A stretch of DNA of 64,000 nt from Pseudomonas baltica (GTDB taxonomy: Bacteria > Pseudomonadota > Gammaproteobacteria > Pseudomonadales > Pseudomonadaceae). Both the position numbers and the translations under genes were made by a program. Positions 9,233-18,423 of the stretch are shown here, in pieces. Position 1 is the first letter of the stretch. Every line of letters begins with the position of its first letter. Location of the stretch: contig NZ_CP134771.1 of assembly GCF_031880315.1 (NCBI RefSeq), positions 558,001-622,000 on the forward strand, written 5' to 3'. Under the pieces are notes generated by a model, which worked only from the letters and a program-made list of their open reading frames with translations, had not been told where the DNA came from and ran no database searches.

Positions 9233-9252
9233 CGCGGCCCGTTCGGGCCGCG
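9233..9252 (+). other. Intercistronic hairpin before phosphoketolase
   Basis: CGCGGCCC-GTTC-GGGCCGCG, an 8-bp perfect stem with a 4-nt loop between the phosphatase and phosphoketolase genes. There is no T-run, so it is more likely an mRNA processing or stability element than a terminator. Confidence 0.45.
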
Positions 9253-9270
9253 TCTATCGCGGAGAACAGC

Positions 9271-11640
9271 ATGCGCAAGACACTTTCGACCGAACAGCTG
9301 CGCAAGATGGATGCCTACTGGCGCGCGGCCAACTACCTGTCGGTAGGGCAAATTTACCTTGCCGACAACCCGCTGCTCGAAGAGCCCCTGCGCCAGGAAC
9401 ACGTCAAGCGTCGCCTGCTCGGCCACTGGGGCACCACCCCCGGCTTGAACCTGCTCTATGTGCATTGCAACCGACTGATCCGTGACAACGACCTGAACAT
9501 GATCTTCATCACCGGCCCGGGTCACGGTGGCCCCGGCCTGGTCGCCAACACCTACCTCGAAGGCTCCTACACCGAGCGCTACCCGGCCGTCGAACGCAGC
9601 CGCAACGGCCTGCATCGCCTGTTTCGGCAGTTTTCCTGGCCGGCGGGCATTCCCAGTCACGTCTCGGCGCAAACCCCTGGCTCGATCCACGAAGGCGGCG
9701 AGCTGGGCTATTCCCTGGTACACGCCTACGGCGCGGCGTTCGACAACCCTGACCTGATCGTCACCTGCGTGGTCGGTGATGGCGAAGCCGAAACGGGTCC
9801 GCTGGCTGCCAGCTGGCACTCGAACAAATTCCTCAACCCGGCCAGCGATGGCGCGGTGCTGCCGATCCTGCACCTCAACGGCTTCAAGATCGCCAATCCA
9901 TCGGTGCTTGCGCGTATCGACGATTCCGAGCTCGATGCGTTGATGCTGGGGTATGGCTACGAGGCCCATCGAGTCGAAGGCGATGATCCGGAACGGGTCC
10001 ATCAAGACCTGGCCGCCACGCTGGACACCGTGCTGGCCAAGATCCGCGATATTCAAGGCGCTGCCCGCGCGCACCAGGGTGACACACCCCTGCCCCGCCC
10101 ACGCTGGCCGATGATCATCCTGCGCACGCCCAAAGGCTGGACCGGGCCAAAGATCGTCGACGGCCTGCCGGTCGAAGGCACCTGGCGCGCACACCAAGTG
10201 CCCATCGCCGATTTCAAAGACCCCGAACACCTGCGCCAACTCGAAAGCTGGCTCAAAAGCTACAAACCCGAAGAGCTGTTCGACGCCAACGGCCAGTTGC
10301 TTCAGGAATACGCCGAGCTGGCCCCCACTGGCCATCAGCGCATGGGTTTCAACCCTCACGCCAACGGCGGCGAACTGCTCGAGCCGCTGGCCATGCCGCA
10401 CTTTCATGATTACGCGGTCAAGGTTGGCCAGCCTGGCAGTGTACGGGCTGAAGCCACACGCGTGCTCGGCGGTTTCATCCGCGACGTGATGAAGCTCAAC
10501 CTGGCAAGCAAGAATTTTCGCGTATTCGGCCCCGACGAGACCGCCTCGAATCGCCTCGAAGCGGTGCTCGAAGTTTCGGGCAAGGCCTGGATGGCCAAGG
10601 TCGAAGAAGTCGACATCAACCTTAGCCAGCAAGGCCGAGTGATGGAGGTGCTCAGCGAGCATCTGTGCGAAGGCTGGCTGGAAGGCTACCTGCTGACCGG
10701 CCGCCACGGGCTGTTTTCGTGCTACGAAGCGTTTATCCATATCATCGATTCGATGTTCAATCAGCACGCCAAATGGCTGAAGGAAACGCGCACCATCCCG
10801 TGGCGCAAGCCCATCGCTTCACTCAATTACCTGCTCACCTCTCACGTCTGGCGCCAGGACCACAACGGCCTGTCGCACCAGGATCCGGGCTTTATCGACC
10901 ACGTCGCCAACAAGAAGTCCGAGACCGTGCGCATCTACCTGCCGCCGGATGCCAACTGCCTGCTGTCGGTGGCCGACCACTGCCTGCGCACCCATCACTA
11001 CGTCAACCTGATCGTCGCCGGCAAGCAGCCGGAATGGCAATGGCTGGACATGGACGCCGCCGTGCGCCATTGCACCGCCGGTGCTGGCATCTGGGAATGG
11101 GCGAGCAACACCGGCGATGCCGAGCCAGACGTGGTCATGGCCTGCGCAGGCGACGTGCCGACCCTCGAGACCTTGGCCGCGGTGACGCTGCTGCGCGAAT
11201 ACGTGCCGGACCTCAAGGTGCGTGTGGTCAACGTCGTCGACCTGATGGTCCTGGAGACCCGCGCCGATCACCCCCACGGCCTCACGGATGTGGATTTCGA
11301 CCTGCTGTTCACCGCCGACAAACCGGTGATCTTCGCCTTCCACGGCTACCCGGCGTTGATCCACAAACTCACCTACAGCCGCGGCAATCACGACAACTTC
11401 CACGTGCGTGGCTACCGCGAGGAAGGCACCACCACCACGCCGTTCGACATGGTGGTGCTCAACAACCTCGACCGCTACCAACTGGCCCTGGACGCGATCA
11501 TGCGCGTACCGCGTCTTCACGCTGAGGTCGACAAGGCGCAGAAGCGCTACTGGACCAGCATCGAGCGGCACAAGCTGTATGTCAGCGAACAAGGTGAGGA
11601 CCTGCCGGAAATCCTCGATTGGCAATGGACGGCGCCATGA
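9271..11640 (+). CDS. xfp: Xylulose-5-phosphate/fructose-6-phosphate phosphoketolase
   Basis: 789-residue thiamine-diphosphate enzyme that splits xylulose 5-phosphate or fructose 6-phosphate with phosphate into acetyl phosphate plus glyceraldehyde 3-phosphate or erythrose 4-phosphate. Full family length. Seen: [56 protein letters not shown], the TPP/Mg site [10 protein letters not shown] near residue 170, [43 protein letters not shown], and the C-terminal [36 protein letters not shown] lies 9 nt before ATG 9271. It overlaps ackA by 4 bp, so acetyl phosphate made here can be turned to acetate and ATP by the next product. Confidence 0.96.
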   Translation: MRKTLSTEQLRKMDAYWRAANYLSVGQIYLADNPLLEEPLRQEHVKRRLLGHWGTTPGLNLLYVHCNRLIRDNDLNMIFITGPGHGGPGLVANTYLEGSYTERYPAVERSRNGLHRLFRQFSWPAGIPSHVSAQTPGSIHEGGELGYSLVHAYGAAFDNPDLIVTCVVGDGEAETGPLAASWHSNKFLNPASDGAVLPILHLNGFKIANPSVLARIDDSELDALMLGYGYEAHRVEGDDPERVHQDLAATLDTVLAKIRDIQGAARAHQGDTPLPRPRWPMIILRTPKGWTGPKIVDGLPVEGTWRAHQVPIADFKDPEHLRQLESWLKSYKPEELFDANGQLLQEYAELAPTGHQRMGFNPHANGGELLEPLAMPHFHDYAVKVGQPGSVRAEATRVLGGFIRDVMKLNLASKNFRVFGPDETASNRLEAVLEVSGKAWMAKVEEVDINLSQQGRVMEVLSEHLCEGWLEGYLLTGRHGLFSCYEAFIHIIDSMFNQHAKWLKETRTIPWRKPIASLNYLLTSHVWRQDHNGLSHQDPGFIDHVANKKSETVRIYLPPDANCLLSVADHCLRTHHYVNLIVAGKQPEWQWLDMDAAVRHCTAGAGIWEWASNTGDAEPDVVMACAGDVPTLETLAAVTLLREYVPDLKVRVVNVVDLMVLETRADHPHGLTDVDFDLLFTADKPVIFAFHGYPALIHKLTYSRGNHDNFHVRGYREEGTTTTPFDMVVLNNLDRYQLALDAIMRVPRLHAEVDKAQKRYWTSIERHKLYVSEQGEDLPEILDWQWTAP

Positions 11641-12722
11641 GCACGGTGCTGGCGTTGAACAGCGGCTCGTCGTCGCTCAAATTCGGGGTCTACCGTGTCG
11701 ATGGCCAGCGTATAGACACCCTGCTGAGCGGCGAGGCCGAGGGCCTGGGTGAAGATGGCGCGACGTTTGGCGCCACCGGCATCGAGCAGAAGACGCTCGC
11801 CGACGCGAGCGTCAATGGCGTCATGCAGCGGCTCGGCCAGGTGCTCGAACGGGCGCGGTTACCGACGTTGGACGCAGTCGGTCATCGCCTGGTGCACGGC
11901 GGCCCAGAGCATCTGCAGCCGTGCCTGATCGATGCGCAGGTGCGTCAGCAACTGCAACAGGCCAGCGTGTTCGCCCCATTGCACACACCGGCGGCCCTGG
12001 AAGTGATCGACCAGGCCCGTACCCATTTCAGCACACTGCCCCATGTCGCCTGTTTCGATACCGGTTTCCATGCCGACCTGCCAGCGGTGGCGCAGACCCT
12101 GGCCTTGCCCCGCGCGCTGCATGCTCAGGGCATTCGCCGCTATGGTTTCCATGGCCTGTCCTGCGCCTCGATCGTGCGCCAGCTGGAGGACGAGATTCCG
12201 GAGCGGCTGATCATTGTCCACCTCGGCAATGGCGCCAGCGTCACTGCCGTGAAGCAGGGCAAGTCGGTGGACACCAGCATGGGTTTGACGCCCAGCGGCG
12301 GGATCATCATGGGCACGCGCAGCGGCGACCTCGATCCTGGTGTACTGATCTATCTGCTGCGGGAAAAAAAACTGGACGTCGCGAAACTGGAACAGTTGAT
12401 CGACCACCAATCCGGGCTGCTGGGCATCTCCGGGGTGGCCAGCGACATGCGCAAACTGCATCAGGCGGCGCCCGACAACGCGGATGCGCGGCTGGCTATC
12501 GAGATGTTCTGCCAAGCGGCCCGCAAGCAAATCGCTGCAATGGTTGCGGTGCTGGAGGGCGTGGACCTGGTGGTGTTCACTGGCGGGATAGGTGAGCATG
12601 ACGACGAGGTGCGCCAGCGGATCGTCAACGGCCTGCATTGGCTGAATCTCGAGGGCAACGTTCGCACCCTGACCTCCCAGGAAGACGAACAGATCGCACT
12701 CCTGGCGGCGGCCCTGATCTGA
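11637..12722 (+). CDS. ackA: Acetate kinase
   Basis: 361 residues; transfers phosphate from acetyl phosphate to ADP. Seen: [16 protein letters not shown] at residues 4-19, [72 protein letters not shown] and [10 protein letters not shown], which together hold the catalytic arginine, nucleotide and acetate contacts. The start at 11637 overlaps the phosphoketolase stop (ATGA); an in-frame ATG six codons earlier lies inside the upstream gene. Last gene of the aldolase-phosphatase-xfp-ackA unit; no phosphotransacetylase is present. Confidence 0.95.
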   Translation: MSTVLALNSGSSSLKFGVYRVDGQRIDTLLSGEAEGLGEDGATFGATGIEQKTLADASVNGVMQRLGQVLERARLPTLDAVGHRLVHGGPEHLQPCLIDAQVRQQLQQASVFAPLHTPAALEVIDQARTHFSTLPHVACFDTGFHADLPAVAQTLALPRALHAQGIRRYGFHGLSCASIVRQLEDEIPERLIIVHLGNGASVTAVKQGKSVDTSMGLTPSGGIIMGTRSGDLDPGVLIYLLREKKLDVAKLEQLIDHQSGLLGISGVASDMRKLHQAAPDNADARLAIEMFCQAARKQIAAMVAVLEGVDLVVFTGGIGEHDDEVRQRIVNGLHWLNLEGNVRTLTSQEDEQIALLAAALI

Positions 12723-12857
12723 CGCCGATGACCCTGCACTCCCTGCGGCGAGGGGCTTTGCTCCGATACAGCGGGTCACACGAAAAGCTTGTGACAGTCC
12801 CGCCGCATCGGGACCCAGCCCCCTCTCCACAGGGTTGTAGCCAATCACTGCATGGAA

Positions 12858-14216
12858 TCAGAACGTGGACTGAATCTGCACGCCGGCGACCACGGCATTG
12901 CGTACTTCACGCACACCACCCGGATGAGCGATGTACTGCAGGTTGGGGCGGATGCTCAGCCACTCGGTGGCCTGGATACCGTAGTTCAGCTCGATGTCGT
13001 ACTCGGTGTGCTGTTCAGGCACGAAGTCCGCATCGTCGTAGCTCAAACCGCTGGCCTGATTGGCCGCACGGGCGTTGTGCAGGTATCGACTGCTGGCGTG
13101 CAGGCGCGCAACGCCCAGGCCCAGGGTATCGTCAGGACGCGCATCGAACGGCCCTTTGTACACCAGTGCCAGTTTCTGCAGGCTGTCCACCTGAGTAGTC
13201 GCCGCATCGAAGGCGCTGATGTTGGCATACAGCACCAGGCCACGCGAAGCGTCACCGCCGACCGTGGTCAGTTGCTGCTTGGCGGTCAACCACCAACCAT
13301 GCTGGCTGTCATCGCGGCGGTAATCATTGCCAGTCACGGCCGCTGGCCGATTGTCGGCGTCCTTGTACAGGTCGTCAGCCTTGGCGGTGCTGTAGTAATA
13401 CCCTGCGCGGTATTCACCTGGCAGCTGACCGAATGCAGGCGCCCACACCAGTTCCACCGGGATCATCGCCCCGGAGGTGCCAGCACCATTGAGCTTGAAG
13501 CCATTGTGGTTGTCGGCGTAGGAATCGTTGACAGCGAACACACCCACTTGCGCATAGACCTGATCCGTCACGTTGTACTTGACCCGTGCACCCCAGGTGC
13601 TGACAGGGCTCTGGGTGAAGCTGTCCACGAAGTTGCCAGGTTGCGAATCGCAGAAGGCCAGGTTCTGGAACTCACAGTCCTCCACCGCAAAGTCATCGCC
13701 GACCGCGAATCGGCCGGCCTTGAGGTTCAAGGCATCGTCAAACCAGCCCTTGCTCAACCATAGCTTGCTCAGTCGCGTAACACTGCCGTTGCCCGAAACC
13801 TCCTGAGTCGCTGACAAACCTTCAACCCGCGGATCGTTGATGCGTTCGTCATTGAGGCTTTTGCCGTTGGTGTTGTTCAGTTCCAGCGCGAATGTCGCGT
13901 CTTGCCAACCCAGCAGCTTTTGCAGATCGAACTCAGCGCCCAACGTGAACTGATCGGCGTAGCGCGTGGTATGGCGTTTGTCGTAGCCGCCGCGCAGGTT
14001 ACTGGCGGATTCACCGAGATATTCCATCTGGATATCGATGCCCTTGTCGAGCAGCGCGGTGCGCTCACCGCCCCAGTCCCCGGTCATCCATTGTGAATCC
14101 GCGGCAAAAACACCGGCGGCGTGGCTGGCCGTGCTCCAACTGCAGGCTGCAGCGAGAGCGAAAACGAGTGGGGAATGGCGGGCAGGACGGGCAAGGGCCC
14201 GTTTGAATAGAAACAT
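12858..14216 (-). CDS. oprB: Carbohydrate-selective porin, OprB family
   Basis: Outer-membrane 16-strand porin of about 452 residues for passive uptake of sugars. Signal peptide MFLFKRALARPARH..FALAAACSWSTASHA; then WMTGDWGGERTALLDKGID, LGAEFDLQKLLGWQDATF, SKGWFDDALNLKAGRFAVGDDFA, FCDSQPGN, KYNVTDQVYAQVGVFAVNDSY and the C-terminal strand ending in phenylalanine (VVAGVQIQSTF), all typical of OprB. An alternative ATG 10 codons upstream (14246) would add a poor signal-peptide N-terminus. Convergent with ackA (135 bp between stops), it may supply the sugar metabolised by the phosphoketolase operon. Confidence 0.9.
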   Translation of the reverse strand: MFLFKRALARPARHSPLVFALAAACSWSTASHAAGVFAADSQWMTGDWGGERTALLDKGIDIQMEYLGESASNLRGGYDKRHTTRYADQFTLGAEFDLQKLLGWQDATFALELNNTNGKSLNDERINDPRVEGLSATQEVSGNGSVTRLSKLWLSKGWFDDALNLKAGRFAVGDDFAVEDCEFQNLAFCDSQPGNFVDSFTQSPVSTWGARVKYNVTDQVYAQVGVFAVNDSYADNHNGFKLNGAGTSGAMIPVELVWAPAFGQLPGEYRAGYYYSTAKADDLYKDADNRPAAVTGNDYRRDDSQHGWWLTAKQQLTTVGGDASRGLVLYANISAFDAATTQVDSLQKLALVYKGPFDARPDDTLGLGVARLHASSRYLHNARAANQASGLSYDDADFVPEQHTEYDIELNYGIQATEWLSIRPNLQYIAHPGGVREVRNAVVAGVQIQSTF

Positions 14217-14360
14217 GATGGAAATCCATATCTGAATAGGCGTCACGGCATGACAGGGCCGAGCGCATTTATCGGGGTGGAGAAAGCGGCCGCGAATTTA
14301 TCGCGTTTACGGTGAATGGAGGGCCAGCATGGACAAATTTTATCTTCTGGGAGGCGACGC

Positions 14361-15200
14361 TCAGGCCGACGGTTGCCCAAACACCTGAGAAGGCCGGCGC
14401 AAGGTCGGGTCGAACGGGTTGATGCGCGGGCCGATGGCGTTGGCTTCGCGCTTGAGCATCTCCACCACCGTCGGCAGGCGATCGGGGCCCAGTCGATCGG
14501 TCAGGGTCGCGACGCTCAGGGCCGCCACCGCATGGCCATCGCGGTTCAGAATCGGCACTGCCAGGCCAGCCATGCCATCCAGCACGTTGGTGTTGCGCCC
14601 GGCATAGCCCAGGCGCCTGACGTTGTCGATTTCCGAGCGCAGGAACACTTCGTCGTATAGCTGGAAATCCTTGAGCCGCGGCAGGTTGTAGCGAATCACC
14701 GTCTCGCGCTCGTCATCGGGCAGAAACGCCAGAATCGCCAGGCTGCCCTGCCCTACACCCAGGGCCACGCGCCCACCGATGTCGCCGGTGAAGGTGCGGA
14801 TCGGGTACGGGCCTTCGCTGCGGTCCAGGCAGATGGCATCGAAGCCGCTGCGCGCCAGCAAGAACAACGAGTCGCCCAAAGACGCCGACAGCCGCAACAG
14901 GCTGGGCCGCACCAGGTCGCGCAGGTTGCCGCTGTGGCCCGCGCGCGCGGCCAGGGCGAAGAACTCCAGGCTCAAGCGATAACGCTTGCTGCGCGCATCC
15001 TGCTCGACCATGCCCTCGTCCATCAGGCTGCGCAACAAGCGGTGGGTGGTCGGCTGCGACAGCCCCACAGCCAAGGCCAGTTGCGTCACCCGTTCGCCGC
15101 CTTCTGGCACCTCGCCCAGGCAGCGCAACAGCGCGAACAGTCGCGCAACGCCGCCGGGACCTGTTTCCTTGCTGCTGATATTCCGCTCAGTGGAATCCAT
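14361..15200 (-). CDS. IclR-family transcriptional regulator
   Basis: 279 residues: winged HTH (VTQLALAVGLSQPTTHRLLRSL, residues 38-59) followed by an IclR ligand-binding domain ([70 protein letters not shown]). It is divergent from the ABC/dehydrogenase operon that begins at 15445 and is its likely regulator. The first codons contain an inverted repeat ATTCC-N7-GGAAT (15180-15196), and the 244-bp gap also holds TTCAT-TAG-ATGAA near 15224-15236; either could be an operator, which is inference. Confidence 0.9.
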   Translation of the reverse strand: MDSTERNISSKETGPGGVARLFALLRCLGEVPEGGERVTQLALAVGLSQPTTHRLLRSLMDEGMVEQDARSKRYRLSLEFFALAARAGHSGNLRDLVRPSLLRLSASLGDSLFLLARSGFDAICLDRSEGPYPIRTFTGDIGGRVALGVGQGSLAILAFLPDDERETVIRYNLPRLKDFQLYDEVFLRSEIDNVRRLGYAGRNTNVLDGMAGLAVPILNRDGHAVAALSVATLTDRLGPDRLPTVVEMLKREANAIGPRINPFDPTLRRPSQVFGQPSA

Positions 15201-15444
15201 TTGCGCGCACGATCCTATATAAATTCATTAGATGAAAGAAAACGAAAATAATCTTCTCTCAGTGAAATTACTCATTGAGGCCATCCTATGCCTCGTCCTA
15301 CTCTCCAGTCCACAGAGGCGAAATCAAAAACAACAGCCTGGCAGCCGACTCGAGATCGCGCGCCGAACTTCTTTGCAGTAACCCTTCGCTTCTGCCCCAG
15401 ACCAAAGTGCCCGCCAAGGGCCGATAACGAGGTGGAACGCAGCC

Positions 15445-16473
15445 ATGGCTTTTCTCCAACTTCAAGGTTTATGCAAACGCTACGGCGCGATCGATGCAGT
15501 GGTCGCCACCGACCTGAGCGTTGCCAAAGGCGAGTTCGTCTCCTTGCTTGGCCCCTCGGGGTGCGGCAAGACCACCACCCTGCAGATGATTGCCGGCTTC
15601 GTCGAGGTCAGCGCCGGGAAGATCGTGCTCGACGGCCGCGACATCACCCACGCCAAACCCAGCAGCCGCGGCCTGGGCGTGGTATTCCAGAGTTACGCGC
15701 TGTTCCCGCACATGAGCGTGCGTGACAACGTCGCCTTCGGACTGCGCATGCGCAAGGTCGCCGGCGCCGAGATCGACACCCGTGTCACTCGCGTACTGGA
15801 GCTGGTGCGTCTGCAGGCCCATGCCGAGCGTTACCCTCGTGAACTCTCCGGCGGCCAGCGCCAGCGCGTGGCTCTGGCCCGGGCGCTGGTGATCGAACCG
15901 CCGGTGCTGCTGCTCGACGAGCCGCTGTCGAATCTGGATGCCAACCTGCGTGAAGAAATGCAGTTCGAGATCCGCCGCATCCAGTGCGAGGTCGGCATCA
16001 CCACCTTGATGGTCACCCACGATCAGTCCGAAGCGCTGTCCATCAGCGACCGCGTGGTAGTCATGCAGGCCGGCCGGGTGACGCAGATCGACGAGCCGTA
16101 CACACTCTATGAGCATCCGCGCACGCGGTTCATTTCCGACTTCGTCGGCAAGGCCAACCTGCTGCCCGGCCACACCGACGCCGACGGCCGCGTGCAAGTG
16201 CTGAGCACTCAGGGCACCGGCGATCTGCTGTTGAGCCTGCGCCCGGAAAAAATCGATCTGCTGCCCGCGGGCAGTGGCCGCCTGCCGGGGCGCATTGTGG
16301 TGCGCTATTTTCTCGGCAGCCAGTGGTTGTATCGCCTGAGCACAGCCTTGGGCGAGGTCACTGTAGTGCGGCGCAACGACGGCAGCGCGCCGCTGGCCGA
16401 AGGCACCGAGGTCGGCCTCGACTGGCCCGATGAATTGCTGCGCGCGCTGGCTCAGGACGAGGTGTCGGCATGA
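15445..16473 (+). CDS. ABC transporter ATP-binding protein, PotA-like
   Basis: 342-residue ATPase of the polyamine/opine/ferric (CUT1-like) group. Walker A GPSGCGKTT (36-44), FQSYALFPHMSVRDNVAFGL, signature [16 protein letters not shown], Walker B LLLDEPLSNLDANLR, H-loop TLMVTHDQSEAL, and a C-terminal TOBE-type domain (LRPEKIDLL, VVRYFLGSQWLYRL) that PotA relatives use for regulation. First gene of the operon, overlapped by the next gene; a binding protein (20893-21936) closes the operon. Confidence 0.9.
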   Translation: MAFLQLQGLCKRYGAIDAVVATDLSVAKGEFVSLLGPSGCGKTTTLQMIAGFVEVSAGKIVLDGRDITHAKPSSRGLGVVFQSYALFPHMSVRDNVAFGLRMRKVAGAEIDTRVTRVLELVRLQAHAERYPRELSGGQRQRVALARALVIEPPVLLLDEPLSNLDANLREEMQFEIRRIQCEVGITTLMVTHDQSEALSISDRVVVMQAGRVTQIDEPYTLYEHPRTRFISDFVGKANLLPGHTDADGRVQVLSTQGTGDLLLSLRPEKIDLLPAGSGRLPGRIVVRYFLGSQWLYRLSTALGEVTVVRRNDGSAPLAEGTEVGLDWPDELLRALAQDEVSA

Positions 16474-17336
16474 GTTCAGCCCCTCCCCGCTGGACCACGC
16501 CGACGCTGTTGTCGGCGCCTGCGCTGCTGCTGTTCACCGGGCTGCTGGTGATGCCGCTGCTGCTGACGCTGGTGCTGTCGTTCAACGTCTTCGACTACAG
16601 CGTCGGGGTCAAAAGCGACGCCTGGACCTTGCATCAGTACGTGGCGGTGTTCAGCGACTCGTACTTCTACGAGATCTTCTGGCGAACCTTCTGGATCAGT
16701 GCCCTGGTGACCTTGCTGTGCGTGGCCATCGGCGTGCCCGAGGCCTACATCCTCAGCCGTATGGGCACACCCTGGCGCTCGCTGTTCCTGATTTTGATCC
16801 TCACCCCGTTATTGATTTCGGTGGTGGTGCGCGCCTTTGGCTGGAGCCTGCTGCTGGGCGCCGACGGCTTGGTCAACCAAGCCATCCAGGCGCTGGGTGG
16901 ACGCCCGCTGAAGCTGCTCTACACGCCGTTTGCGGTGATCATCGCGCTGGTGCACGTGATGCTGCCGTTCATGATCATTCCGGTCTGGACTTCGCTGCAA
17001 AAACTCGACCCGGCCGGCGAGCAGGCGGCGCTGTCGCTGGGCGCCAGCCATGCCAAGGTCATGCGGCTGGTGGTACTGCCGCAGATCATGCCCGGCGTGC
17101 TGTCCGGGACCTTGATCGTGTTCGGCCTGGCGGCCAGTTCGTTCGCCATCCCCGGCCTGCTTGGCGGACGGCGCCTGAAGATGGTCGCCACCGTGGTCTA
17201 CGACCAATACCTCTCGGAACTCAACTGGCCCATGGGCGCAGCGCTCGCCGTAGTCCTGCTGCTGGCCAACCTGCTGATCATGCTGTCCTGGAACCGAATG
17301 GTCGAAGGCCGCGTGAAGAAATCCCTGGGGGAATGA
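16470..17336 (+). CDS. ABC transporter permease, PotB-like
   Basis: 288-residue inner-membrane permease. Hydrophobic N-terminal segment (LLSAPALLLFTGLLVMPLLLTLVLSFNVFDY), further segments at LILILTPLLISVVVRAFGW, and the EAA loop EQAALSLGASHAKVMRLVVLPQIMPGVLSGTLIVFGLAASSFAIPGLLGG. Overlaps the ATPase gene by 4 bp. Works with the PotC-like subunit that follows. Confidence 0.9.
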   Translation: MSSAPPRWTTPTLLSAPALLLFTGLLVMPLLLTLVLSFNVFDYSVGVKSDAWTLHQYVAVFSDSYFYEIFWRTFWISALVTLLCVAIGVPEAYILSRMGTPWRSLFLILILTPLLISVVVRAFGWSLLLGADGLVNQAIQALGGRPLKLLYTPFAVIIALVHVMLPFMIIPVWTSLQKLDPAGEQAALSLGASHAKVMRLVVLPQIMPGVLSGTLIVFGLAASSFAIPGLLGGRRLKMVATVVYDQYLSELNWPMGAALAVVLLLANLLIMLSWNRMVEGRVKKSLGE

Positions 17337-17338
17337 CG

Positions 17339-18133
17339 ATGTCCCGTAACGGTCCGCTTGCGCTGTCTTTTCATGCCTTGGTGGTGGTGTTCATGCTGGC
17401 GCCGCTGGTGGTGGTGTGCCTCGTGGCCTTCACCCCGGAAAACACCCTGAGCCTGCCCACCCACGGTTTTTCGCTGCGATGGTTCCGCGCGGTATTCGAG
17501 CGCGCCGACTTTATCGATGCGTTCTACAACAGTCTGATTCTGGCGTTCGTCGCCGCCAGCCTGGCGACCTTGATCGCGGTGCCCGCAGCGCTGGCGATCA
17601 CCCGCTATCGGTTTCGCGGGCGCAACTTTTTCAATGCGCTGTTTCTGTCGCCGATCATCATTCCGCACCTGGTGCTCGGTGTGGCCATGCTCAGGCTGTT
17701 CGCGCTGATGGGCGTCAACGGCAGCTTCGCGTGGCTGATGCTTGCCCACGTGGTGGTCATCACGCCCTATGTGCTGCGCCTGGTGATCGCCGCCGCCATC
17801 GGCATCGACCGCAGCGCCGAACAGGCAGCCGAATCCCTGGGCGCCAGCCGCTGGACGCTGTTCCGCCAGATCACCCTGCCGATGATCCTGCCGGGGGTGG
17901 CCGGTGGCTGGTTGCTGGCGTTCATCAACAGCTTCGACGAAGTGACCTTGTCGATCTTCGTCACCTCGCCCGCGACCCAGACGCTGCCCGTGCGCATGTA
18001 CGTGTATGCCACCGAATCCATCGACCCGATGATGGCCGCCGTCTCGGCGCTGGTCATCGCCCTCACCGCGGTAACCATGATCGTCCTGGACCGTGTCTAC
18101 GGGCTGGACCGCGTATTGGTAGGAAAACACTGA
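17339..18133 (+). CDS. ABC transporter permease, PotC-like
   Basis: 264-residue second permease. Membrane segments start with ALSFHALVVVFMLAPLVVVCLVAF; then TPENTLSLPTHGFSLRWF (typical PotC periplasmic segment), FFNALFLSPIIIPHLVLGVAMLRLF, and the EAA loop AAESLGASRWTLFRQITLPMILPGVAGGWLLAFINSFDEVTLSIFV. ATG 17339 has GGGGGA 7 nt upstream; ATG 17333 two codons earlier, overlapping the previous stop, is possible. Ends one base inside the start of the next gene. Confidence 0.9.
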   Translation: MSRNGPLALSFHALVVVFMLAPLVVVCLVAFTPENTLSLPTHGFSLRWFRAVFERADFIDAFYNSLILAFVAASLATLIAVPAALAITRYRFRGRNFFNALFLSPIIIPHLVLGVAMLRLFALMGVNGSFAWLMLAHVVVITPYVLRLVIAAAIGIDRSAEQAAESLGASRWTLFRQITLPMILPGVAGGWLLAFINSFDEVTLSIFVTSPATQTLPVRMYVYATESIDPMMAAVSALVIALTAVTMIVLDRVYGLDRVLVGKH

Positions 18134-18423
18134 TGACCTTGCTCAAGCGCCTGGCCGAACAGGACCGTCCGACACTGCCCTTCACCCTCGACGGCCAACC
18201 CGCTGTCGGCCTGCTGGGTGACACCCTGCTGACCGCCGTGCTGACCCAGGCCGACCACCTGCGCGGCAGCGACTTCAGCGCCGAGCCGCGCGCAGGCTTC
18301 TGCCTGATGGGCGCTTGCCAGGACTGCTGGGTCAAGCTTGGCGGCGGCCTTCGAGTGCGGGCATGCTCGACCTTGCTGGAAGCCGACCTGATAGTCGAAC
18401 GCGAGCCGGGGCGCCAACTATGA
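18133..18423 (+). CDS. Small [2Fe-2S] subunit, HcnA/opine-oxidase-like
   Basis: 96-residue ferredoxin-like subunit. It carries the cysteine pattern C-x4-C-x2-C (FCLMGACQDC) followed by RVRACSTLLE, the plant-type [2Fe-2S] motif seen in HcnA and in small subunits of heteromeric opine or hydroxyproline dehydrogenases. AGGA lies 8 nt before ATG 18133. It overlaps its neighbours on both sides and is followed by two FAD subunits, so the three form one membrane-associated dehydrogenase complex. Confidence 0.86.
   Translation: MTLLKRLAEQDRPTLPFTLDGQPAVGLLGDTLLTAVLTQADHLRGSDFSAEPRAGFCLMGACQDCWVKLGGGLRVRACSTLLEADLIVEREPGRQL

Noticed and set aside
9271..10767. Long antisense open frames opposite phosphoketolase and other GC-rich genes (for example 9220-10767 minus)
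   Set aside because: They are third-position GC shadows of well-supported genes, with no start signals or domain similarity.
12723..12857. Terminator between the convergent ackA and oprB genes
   Set aside because: Only short imperfect stems (GTCACA..TGTGAC) are visible and there is no T-run on either strand, so I do not call a terminator.
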